Assembly (NCBI GenBank): GCA_900088475.1
Contig: FLMG01001579.1
Coordinates: 1 to 10,923 of the forward strand
Direction: 5' to 3'
DNA length: 10,923 nt
DNA from: Hyphochytrium catenoides
Lineage: Eukaryota; Sar; Hyphochytriomycetes; Hyphochytriales; Hyphochytriaceae
The stretch's first letter is position 1. Every line of letters starts with the position of its first letter. Shown here in pieces: positions 1 to 7,493 of this stretch. The notes under the pieces are model-generated. The model was not told the DNA's origin. It saw only the letters and a program-made list of their open reading frames with translations, and ran no database searches. The translations under genes were made by a program, and so were the position numbers.

Positions 1-336
1 AGGGGGATCTCTCTTTCTGTACAAGGCAACTCAAGAAACAGAACAAAAGAGCGAGGGAGACGAGACAGAGCGCGGGTGGATGAAGGGAGGGGCTGGAGGG
101 ATACTGTGGATGTGTGAGATGTGAGATGTAAAGTCAGACAGAGAGCAGGACACAAGATAGCCGGGCCAGTGGCCAGGATGGGTGGGGAGGCAGCGGAGAG
201 TGTGAGGGAGAGTAGAGGGGTGTAGGTAAGATAAGGCTAATAATTACTTTGATAAACGAGAATTACAGGTGGGTCTGACTGAGAAGCACTGTGCGTTTGA
301 GTGGGTGGGGCAGCCTAGAAACAAAACTGGAATCCT

Positions 337-384
<48 letters not shown>

Positions 385-1275
385 CTCTCTGTCTCTCTCT
401 CTACTTCTCATAACCCTTACTCTTTCTCTGTCTCTCTCATTCTTTCTCTGTATCTCTCACTCTTTCTCTGTGTCTCTGTCTCACATGCTTCCCTTCTCAT
501 CTGACTCTGTCCACTGGCTCCCTTGGTGTAACGCTCTCGAGGGTTAGCGAGGAAAGACTGTGGACCAGCGCCAGTTCCTTTGCCCCTTGACACCAACTGA
601 ACAGTGAGTCTTGCTGCTGTTGGAGCGGCGGCTAGGGCGGCTGCTGCTGGTCATCGAGCGGTCGTCTCTTTCTCTTTCAAGAGAAACATCAAGAGAAAAG
701 GATAAGTTGATGCTCTTCAACTGGGAACGTCTCTTTTGCCCTCTGTTGACTGACTCCTGCCACGCCGAGAGAATTGGACTACTCTTGCTGCGGGGACTGC
801 GACTCCTTGTCTCTTCTCTCGCTGCTACTTTCGCCGGGAGGAGCAGACACAGGACCAGACAGCGTAGCAAACGCGGCAGGACAGATAGAGCAGGCAGGCA
901 AGTGCTGCGCTTATAGAAAGATGAAAGTAGGACGTGCTGAGAGTTGGAGAGAAGGCCTTAAACCAGAAGGAAAGAGTTGTATTGGACTTGCGAGCTAGTA
1001 GACGATTGATGAACCACAAGCATCGCCTCTCCCTAAGCCTCTCTGAAGGCAGCAGTGAGATAGCACAAACACCTCTCTCTTCTCTTTTCTCTCACCAAGC
1101 TCTCCGGTCTGCAACCTTCTTCTCAACTCAGCCTCACTCCTTCGTTTCTCCAAAGACGAAGCTTGCAGGACCGTTGCTCTGGAGCTTGGTACCTTCTCCC
1201 TCTTTACTTTACGCCGCCACTTCTCTAGAGTCAACACTAAATAACAGACGGTTATGACGCCTTCACTGCTTTCTC
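1..1275. other. Intergenic / 3' flank with CT-rich low-complexity DNA; no recognised gene
   Basis: No frame on either strand encodes a protein I recognise. The longest open frames (minus 544-870, plus 611-916, minus 995-1237) are dominated by Ser, Leu, Arg and Lys, as CT/GA-rich DNA predicts. Positions 341-380 hold the microsatellite listed separately. The right end is probably the 3' untranslated region of the minus-strand initiation factor gene. The only poly(A)-signal-like hexamer I found there is a weak AGTAAA on the minus strand (1203-1208), about 70 nt past the stop. I searched this stretch on the minus strand for a missing IF-2 C2 domain and did not find one. Confidence 0.6.
341..380. 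repeat. (TC)20 perfect microsatellite
   Basis: Forty uninterrupted bases of alternating T and C, inside a wider imperfect CT-rich tract of about 333-487 that contains variants such as TCTCTG and CTTTCTCTG. It is not in a recognised gene. Confidence 0.97.
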
Positions 1276-4200
1276 CTAACGCTCGTCCTTGTCGTCCTCG
1301 TCATCCTCTTCATCGTCCCACTTGGCCGGGGGCTTGTCCTTGGCTTTCTGCGCGACAATCTGCTCCATGTGCTGAACGAGCTCGGGTAGGTTGTCGTGCA
1401 GCAGGATCGTCTTTCTTCTCGTCTCCTTCAGATCTTTCGCTGTCCTCTGCATCGATACCCCGAAGCCGACAATAATGTCGTTGTGATGCGAAGAGGCGAA
1501 GATGTCATTGCAATGAACGTCCCCAATGCCCTGCCTGATGATCTGGTGCAAAAGGAGAGATGTAGAGCGACAACGTTGAGAAGCAGATATGGAGGAAGAC
1601 AGACACGGAGAGAGAGTGTGCGAAGGACAAGAAAGAGAGAGAGAAAGAGATGAACGAGAGAGAGAAAGAGATGAGAGAGAGAGAGAAAGAGAGAGCGAGA
1701 GAGGGAGAGAGAGAAAGAGCGGGTTTGATGTCAGCTTCTTTAAGTACCGGGTACAAGGGAAGAGCGGCTACAACGAGGTACTCGCAGCAAAGTTGGCGCC
1801 ATTAAGCGAGAGAGGGCACGACAGGGCTAGCGCTCACGTTAGCGGCCAACGGAGTAAGAAGAAGATGATGGTCAAAGAGAGACAGAGCTAGTCCGCACTA
1901 CCTTCACGTTCGGTAGCTCCCGGACGCCGTCAAAGAGAGTTTGCAGCGCCCCCACCGTGTCCGCCTTTATGATAACAGGTATCATTGCGTTGTAACGCCG
2001 ACGCTCTTCGGCAGGTGACAAGTGCTGATTCTCTTTCCTCGTCTCTCTTCTACCCTTTTCTCCCAATCCCGTTGCTGTCTTTGGTCTACTCACTGACGCC
2101 GTTGGACGAGGGAGCTCTGCAGGCAGCTCAATAGCTCTGGAGCATAGGTCTTCATATTCTATTTGAAGGAGCCTAAGATGAAGAGGATAAACAATGAGGC
2201 GGCTCTGGTATGGCAGGAGTCGCTCTCTCTCTCTTCTATACCTCGACATGGAGGGGCCCTCCTCCATGCCTTTTCGAGTTGAAGCCTTCTTTCGACCTCT
2301 TTCTATATGCTCTCTCTCTTTCTCTCACTCTCTCCTTGTGCCTGTCTGTCTCTCTGTCTCTCTGTCTCTTCTCCGGGGAACACTACTATCAAAGACTCTC
2401 AACCATAATCTGACAACTATTCGTCGGCGCCAATTTGTCTCTCTCCTTTCTTTCAGCCCCGTACTCACCTTTGCTCCGTGACCTTCTCTGAGGCCTTAGC
2501 ATCGCAAGCTATCAGCTTCTGTCCCACTGGCAGATCCCTCGTCTTGGACGCAAAGGATATCGTGACCCTTGCCACCTTTCCAGGAGGAACGGCATCCACG
2601 ACTTGTCCACTCTCATCTTGCAAAGTCTTGATGGACCCTCGGATCATGCCAGCCACAATATGATCCTTCTTTTTCAGTGTTCCCTGCTCTATCAGAACCT
2701 CTAGGGTAAGTCCTGAACCCCTTGCCATGTAGACCTCAAGTACTGAACCCACAGCGGGCCCAGAAATGTTTACGGAAAGGTCTAGACTGGCTGCGGCATT
2801 CGCTATCTCCTTCTGCAGCTGTTGAATATGCAACTTCTTCTTGGCTGAGATAGGGACAACGACTGCTTTGTCCAGGTATTCGAACTCTCTTACACTCTCT
2901 ATGGCGGTGTTGATACTCTCCGAGGAGGCTGCGTCTATCTTATTCAGTCCAACAACAGTCGGAATCTTCACGTCCTCAAGCCAGCCAATGCACTCGCCCG
3001 TCTGCTGTCTGCAGCCTTCGTCAGCTGCCACGACCAGAACGCAGAGATCAGCTACTTCACTGCATACAGATCGCATAGCGAAGAACTGTTCGTGACCAGG
3101 AGTGTCTAACACAATACAGGGGCCCAGAGACGGGATCTGGACGTTGCTGATATTGATTCTCTGTGTGATGCCGTGGGTTTCAGACGGAGCGATACGGTCT
3201 CTTTCTGGACCTCTAAACACGTCGACCAGCGTGGTCTTACCGTGATCAACGTGGCCCATGACGAGGATGACTGGGGCCTTGATGCCATCCTTCTCAAGAT
3301 GTTTGTACCTGAGAAGAGTGTGATATCATGCAAAGCCAAACAAAGAAGAAAATGATGAGCTACTGGCACACACAGAGGCGCAACGCAGCGCAAATAGTCA
3401 ATATCTGAGGTCAAACTGGGAGAGGAGATCGCCGAGATGGAACTGCAAGAAGATGCCAATCATTTGCTAGAAAAGAGTGATACTCCAGAAGACCATGTAA
3501 CGCATCGCAGAGCTACGTTTGAAGCTAGTGCATAGTCAGGCAGACTCGTTAGAAAGCAAACAGCGGAGAGAAATATAAGACTGTTACTGGGCTAACCTTA
3601 GAACTAGTTCGTCGGCTGGGTGCAACATAGCAGCCTGCTGGCCTTTCAGAGCCTTGGCCACTCTGCTGCTGTGCTTGAAAGGAAGGATAATCTCTTTGAT
3701 TGAGGCGAACACTACGGTCTTTCCGCTCTCATAGTCGTCAAACAGAAACTTTCTCCGCTCTCGCCTACAGTGCTCAAGGACCACCGCCTCCACGGGCACT
3801 TTCAGGAGCTTCGCAAGGTCTCGAGCTCGGATCAGAGGAGGGATGTAGACGTCGGGTTTGAATATTCCTGGCCGTCGCTGCCTGGAGCATTCAGAAGGGT
3901 AAGAAAGGCCTTGCTGGCGAATAGAGCTCAAGATGGGAATGGAAAGAGAAGGGAGAGTGGCCGCTTGGCAAGGAATAGGGACAAACAGCCTGGCTTCAAG
4001 GGAGAGATAAGGTCGAGAAGAGAGAAAGAGGCACACATGCTTAAAGAGCCACAGAGAGAAAGAGAGAGAGGAGGGAAGGAGACTATAAGGTGGCAGACGG
4101 AGACTATAAGGTGGCAGACAGAGACAGGAGAGAGAGAAATGCAACGAAGGGTGGGAAGGCATATCGAGAGGAAGAGTAGAAAGTATCCCCGTCGTAGTTC

Positions 4201-4428
4201 CAGGCAACATACTGGTCGATTTCTTCTACATCGACCACACGCAGATGAGGCTTCCTTCTGAGTCCTCTGCAGAAAACAGAGCGAACCGGGTAAGAACGAG
4301 TCAGAGCTAGTAGAGGAACCGACGGCCAACCTTCGTTGGTTTGCCCAGGTACTGGCCCTATCCAACCAAACGTATGTGCTCGCATGCTGTCTCCTCCTCC
4401 GAAGAGTTGATAATATGGCGGCGTTCAT
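1276..4428 (-). CDS. MTIF2: Mitochondrial translation initiation factor IF-2-like GTPase, no C2 domain (7 exons)
   Basis: IF-2 is a GTPase that places initiator tRNA on the ribosomal small subunit and promotes subunit joining. Model: exons 4428-4331, 4266-4213, 3881-3597, 3308-2469, 2172-2094, 2024-1902 and 1542-1276, all GT-AG and phase-matched, giving 581 aa. The start is the first in-frame ATG (A at -3). It opens an Arg-rich, acid-free N-terminus (MNAAILSTLRRRRQ) that looks like a mitochondrial presequence. Residues about 70-140 resemble the IF2_N region. The G domain shows GHVDHGKT (164-171), GIT (192-194), DTPGH (214-218), NKID (268-271) and SAK (300-302). Beta-barrel domain II spans about 338-426, and domain III about 465-560 (AMIPVIIKAD, then GIGDVHCNDI). 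The protein then ends in Asp/Glu/Lys-rich residues and TAG, where family members continue with a tRNA-binding C2 domain of about 100 aa; vertebrate MTIF2 has about 727 aa. Intron 5 (69 nt) is in frame, so a 604-aa form is possible. Family assignment is firm; the truncated end and the exact presequence are inference. Confidence 0.86.
1630..1719. repeat. GA-rich imperfect microsatellite in intron 6 of the MTIF2-like gene
   Basis: A purine-only or nearly purine-only run on the plus strand built of GAGAGA and GAAAGAGA blocks. The segment GAGAGAGAAAGAGATGA occurs twice, about 20 bp apart (around 1635-1670). On the transcribed minus strand this reads as a long pyrimidine tract within the 359-nt intron (1543-1901), about 90 nt upstream of its acceptor at 1543. 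Confidence 0.93.
2025..2093 (-). other. In-frame 69-nt intron (MTIF2-like intron 5), possible retained intron
   Basis: The donor is a consensus GTGAGT directly after a phase-0 codon, and the acceptor is ATCAG. The length is a multiple of three and no stop codon lies inside, so both spliced and unspliced messages keep the frame. Retention would add 23 basic residues to the linker between domains II and III. The region before the acceptor is purine-rich on the sense strand, an unusually poor pyrimidine tract. Splicing is inferred from the donor and from loss of family resemblance inside it. Confidence 0.55.
2301..2375. repeat. CT-rich imperfect microsatellite in intron 4 of the MTIF2-like gene
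   Basis: Runs of CTCTCTCTTTCTCTC followed by repeated GTCTCTCT units on the plus strand. The host gene is on the minus strand, so its transcript carries the purine version here, the opposite orientation to the tract in intron 6. Confidence 0.9.
4078..4119. repeat. Two exact tandem copies of a 21-bp unit in intron 2 of the MTIF2-like gene
   Basis: The unit GGAGACTATAAGGTGGCAGA plus a final C occurs at 4078-4098 and again, identical, at 4099-4119. A degenerate third start (AGAGACAGG) follows. It lies in a GA-rich stretch (about 4015-4140) of the 331-nt intron. Because 21 is a multiple of three, it makes an apparent seven-residue peptide repeat in spurious open frames. Confidence 0.95.
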
Positions 4429-4889
4429 CTTCTCTCTTGAGAAACGTGGAAAGGTCACCACCCGCTAGCTGCCGGCATTGTCGACTTGCACGACTACGAG
4501 AACCAGGGGGTAGTGCATCTCCCAGCACTTACTGCACCGGTGGAGCTTCTAGCTTGCTCTTCCCTGCTCTTCATACTCTCTTCAGAGAAAGACCTTTGCA
4601 GGCTGAAGGCAGGCAACAAGAGAGCTTCCATAAGCTGTTCAATGACAGCGCGGCGACAATAGCAAGCAGCGAAGGATGTACCTTCTACCCATCTGTTGCC
4701 CTTCATCCGCAGAGACAACTCACCTCGTCCTCCAGCAATCATCAGAAGCACACACCATTGTCACACTCTAGTCGTTAGCAGCGCTGCTAATAGCCGCTAA
4801 CGTCAGAACAGAGGAGCGAAAGGTCAAAAGCATAGACGCAGCTCGATGACCTTGATAAATGAGTGCGAAGGGAAGAGCTTGTGGCCGAG
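4429..4889 (-). other. Intergenic region upstream of the MTIF2-like gene; possible 5' exons, no recognised protein
   Basis: The promoter and 5' untranslated region of the minus-strand initiation factor gene should lie here. On the minus strand an open frame (4751-4494) contains two consensus donors: GAG|GTGAGT with its GT at 4723-4722, and GCA|GTAAGT with its GT at 4532-4531. An ATG at 4758-4756 precedes the first donor by 35 nt. These could mark untranslated or alternative 5' exons. I cannot link them to a protein family, and I see no clear TATA box. Confidence 0.4.
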
Positions 4890-5065
4890 CTTGAAGACAG
4901 TGTAAGGAGAGTTGGACTAGAGTGGCTTGAAGACAGTCTAAGGCATGGAGTGGCTTGAAGACAGTCTAAGGCATAGAGCGGCTTGAAGGCAGTGTAAGGA
5001 CTAGAGTGGCTTGAAGACAGTATAAGGAATAGAGTGGCTTGAGGACAGTCTAAGGACTAGGGTAG
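4890..5065. repeat. Minisatellite, six copies of a 28-bp unit
   Basis: Consensus CTTGAAGACAGTCTAAGG followed by CATAGAGTGG or CTAGAGTGG-type endings. Units: 4890-4925 (36 bp, with an 8-bp insertion), 4926-4953, 4954-4981, 4982-5009, 5010-5037 and 5038-5065; the last five are exactly 28 bp. Copies differ by a few substitutions. There are no spacers, so it is not a CRISPR array. It begins 16 bp beyond the poly(A) signal of the minus-strand J-domain gene, so its first units probably include the cleavage site. Confidence 0.96.
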
Positions 5066-5080
5066 GGCTAACTTGTGAGG

Positions 5081-5086
5081 TTTATT
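5081..5086 (-). terminator. Poly(A) signal AATAAA of the J-domain protein gene
   Basis: The minus strand reads TAG AATAAA: the canonical hexamer starts on the base immediately after the stop codon (5089-5087). If used, the 3' untranslated region would be only some 15-35 nt and cleavage would fall in the start of the adjoining 28-bp minisatellite. Confidence 0.75.
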
Positions 5087-6370
5087 CTATGGCAGAATGC
5101 CCATGATCGCATTTTTCTGGCTCTCCGTGAGCTGGGCAGGGAAGGCAACAAAGAACTTAACATACAGGTCTCCATATTTGCCTCCTCCGCCTTTAATAGG
5201 CATGCCCTCCCCAGGGATCACTACTACTTGGTCGGGGATGGTGACACCATTTCTCTCCACCGCCACCTTGTGGCCGTCAATGTGCTCTACTTCTGTCCTG
5301 AAGCCCACCAGCGCATCTTTTAAAGAGATTGTGACCGTCGTATGGAGATGGTCCCCTTGTCTCACAAATGTCTTATGTGGACCCTGAACGACTCTGAAGA
5401 CAAGGTTGCCTGGCGTATGGTCAATCAGCTCGTCTGCTAGCTCCTCTATTGTAATCGTGTCCCCATGGTTGAGCCCCTTCTCAATATCAACGACAAATTG
5501 TTCTTCCTGCTTCTCGTACATTCCTTTGGGGCACTTCTTGCAGTTGGGCTTCCAGCCCCTGCCCTGAGAGATGCACCTGCTGTCATGCTGTTGCATCTGC
5601 TGAATAAAGCCTGGTCCGAGTCTGCGGGTTACCACCTTGATGCCAGGACCTGAAAAGATGCGAATCAGTATCGTTACAGAAGTATTCAGACGGATAGAAG
5701 TCTTGGTAAAGAGAGTTTAGGTCATCGAGAACACTTACAGTCAACATGGAAACGAGTGTGCTCTGTAGTAGCGAAGAGATAACCGACGTTGCACCAGCGA
5801 AAGTATAGAAAGCACCATATCAACAGAAGTCCGGATACCTGCACATTCATCAATGTCCATCTGGCACTCGTCAATTCCTGCACAGAGAACCTGTCGAGTG
5901 AAGCTTCCCTCCACAATCTTGCCCAGGTAAAGGTCTTTGAGAGATAGACGAAGGGGAATATGGAGGTCAGGAGAGCGCTGCTGTCCGTGGCCACCTCTGC
6001 CTCTGCCTCCGCCAAAGCCGAACATGTTGAAGATGTCGAAAGGGTTCATACCCCCTCCTCCATCTTGGCCTTGCTTTTGCAGTCCCTCTTCGCCATACCT
6101 ATCGTAGATTTTTCGCTTTTCTTCATCTGAGAGAACTTCATAGGCAGAAGCAATAGCAGCAAACTTCTTTTCTGCTTCTTCCCTGTTCTCTGGGTTTTTA
6201 TCTGGATGGTGCTTGATGGACAGTTTCCTATATGCTCGCTTAATCTCACTCTGAGAGGCCGTTTTTGAGACCCCGAGCTCTTTATAATAGTCACGACCAG
6301 CTAGGATTGGGGAGAGCATCATGCTCAGGAAGAGCAGACACATCACAACGGTAGAGTGTAGGCGACCCAT
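5087..6370 (-). CDS. DNAJB11: ER-lumenal Hsp40 co-chaperone, ERdj3/Scj1 group (2 exons)
   Basis: Proteins of this group bind unfolded clients in the ER lumen and stimulate the ATPase of BiP. Model: exons 6370-5839 and 5649-5087 around a 189-nt intron (phase 1, GTATCC to TTTTCAG), giving 364 aa; human DNAJB11 has 358. The ATG is in good context (G at -3, G at +4). Residues 1-24 form a signal peptide ending ILA, cleaved before GRDYY as in ERdj3. The J domain (about 26-95) carries HPD at 55-57. A Gly/Phe-rich linker (about 101-130) follows. The C-terminal domains contain LGPGFIQQM (188-196) and a conserved barrel with LVGF, DGHKV and GEGMP. The Cys region is degenerate: C163, C169, C176, C203, C214 and C217, with only 214-217 forming CxxC. 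There is no KDEL end. The gene lies head-to-tail upstream of the MTIF2-like gene. Orthology to DNAJB11 rather than Scj1 is not settled. Confidence 0.88.
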
Positions 6371-6955
6371 TGCTCCCGATTGGGAATGGAGGAGATATCC
6401 AACAAACAGCCACACGTAGCACTGGAGGCAGTCCGCACTGCGGGTAGCTTTAATCGAACTCAGAACAGAGTCAAACCTACCGCCTGCGGAGCAGAAAGGG
6501 CCTCAGAGGTGACCAGAATGCTACGCCCTTATCGCTAGCAGGTTATATTTCCTGCTTCTGCCGCCACGCTAGTTGAGGTTCGAAGTGACAGCAGATAGAG
6601 GAGATGATCCTTAGAGAGGATCTTGACAGCAGCCGTTTCCTACCTCTCTCTCCGTTTGAACGTCCGCTAAGGTAAGCCAATAGTGCTCACGAGCTCTATG
6701 TTGCTATTCTGGCAGAGTTCATGCGCTTCCTAGGGACGACCTGCCGCGGCAAATACTTCCTCGGCGTAAGCGCAATGAATCTCTTTCTCTGTGATGATCC
6801 ATCATCAATCTCTCTTGGGGCCGGAGCCAAGAGACAGCCACGTGGATATTGAAGTATGGTGAATTATCTGGAATTAGCACTCTAAACACCTCTATATTAT
6901 GTATATCAGCCCATGTGATCATAAATCGAGAGAGATGTTTTTTGTAAAAGCCTAT
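6371..6955. other. Upstream region of the ER J-domain gene; no recognised gene
   Basis: This should contain the promoter and 5' untranslated region of the minus-strand J-domain gene. A minus-strand open frame at 6922-6719 has no family resemblance, and its apparent methionine is an ATG without further support. I looked for an ER stress element (CCAAT-N9-CCACG) and found no exact match on either strand. No repeats stand out. Confidence 0.5.
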
Positions 6956-7326
6956 TTACGCGAAATCGGTAGAGAACAGACAATATAATCCTGGGCCTAG
7001 CTGCCAGAGGAGGAAGCAAATGGGTTTCTCTAGAAGGTTAAATTAGTTGAAAGATACACCTGTGGGAATTTTATAAAGGGCGGAAAATTCGCATTCACAG
7101 TGAGTTTCTTGATGTATTGACAGATCTGTCCGGGAACTCCTTGTGTGTCGACTGCAGACTCTGTGAAGACGGATGAGAATTGGAGAGAGCTTTTTGCTGA
7201 GGTTCTAGATGAAGTTTCTAAGAAGGCTAGATCGGAACGGCGCTGTGCTTCTGGACGTGTAGGAAGTAGGGGCAGATTATTGGCAGAGCGTTGAACTTCG
7301 CCGTTATTTGCTACTGGTGCCATCAT
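6956..7326 (-). CDS. Candidate small two-exon protein of unknown function
   Basis: I do not recognise this protein. The proposed exons are 7326-7060 (89 codons, phase 0) and 7000-6956 (14 codons plus TAA), giving 103 aa. Evidence: two adjacent ATGs, the second in strong context (A at -3, G at +4); a CAG|GTGTAT donor; a 59-nt intron with a CTAAT-like branch site and a good pyrimidine tract before GGCAG; and frame agreement into a second exon with an early stop. The predicted protein is Ser/Arg/Glu-rich for about 60 residues, then has a more hydrophobic C-terminus (ICQYIKKLTVNANFPPFIKF) with no clear membrane span. Its start is 167 bp from the divergent ARPC2 start, which would imply a shared bidirectional promoter. 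The open frame is short enough to arise by chance. Confidence 0.33.
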
Positions 7327-7493
7327 CGAAATACGGTGCTCTCCGTGGTCGACATCCCCGATCGCTTTGTTTGCTTTGTTGCCAGCTCTGGCAGCCGTTC
7401 TCCAGTCGCTCTAACCAGCTAGTCAGTGTCTTTCGTTGAGGCCACTTGCCTCCTACCTGACCGGCGCGGAAGATCTCGCTCGACTTTATCACC
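7327..7493. promoter_or_regulatory. 5' flank and likely promoter region of ARPC2
   Basis: This 167-bp stretch lies between the ARPC2 start codon and the divergent candidate small gene. It must hold the ARPC2 5' untranslated region and probably its core promoter. I see no convincing TATA box. The start codon context TCACCATGG, at its right edge, is a full Kozak match. Confidence 0.4.

Noticed and set aside
269-547. Plus-strand open frame with a long Ser-Leu repeat
   Set aside because: It starts at GTG and is the translation of the (TC)20 microsatellite; composition only.
544-870. Minus-strand Arg/Ser-rich frame resembling an SR protein
   Set aside because: The Arg/Ser content follows from GA/CT-rich DNA, no RNA-binding domain or splice context is visible, and the opposite strand is also open.
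4890-5065. Regular repeat array as a possible CRISPR
   Set aside because: Units are contiguous without spacers, the copies vary, and the DNA is eukaryotic.
5741-5838. Read-through of the J-domain exon past the donor, giving a 224-aa protein
   Set aside because: A consensus donor at 5838-5837 and an in-phase acceptor at 5650 restore the conserved C-terminal domains, so the extension is intronic.
5840-5860. DIDECA motif resembling a calcium-binding EGF domain
   Set aside because: Only a few residues, inside the Cys region of the J-protein, without the rest of an EGF domain.
6676-6696. CCAAT followed by a CACG, resembling an ER stress element near the ER chaperone gene
   Set aside because: The spacing is wrong (CCAAT-N6-CACG, not CCAAT-N9-CCACG), so it does not meet the consensus.
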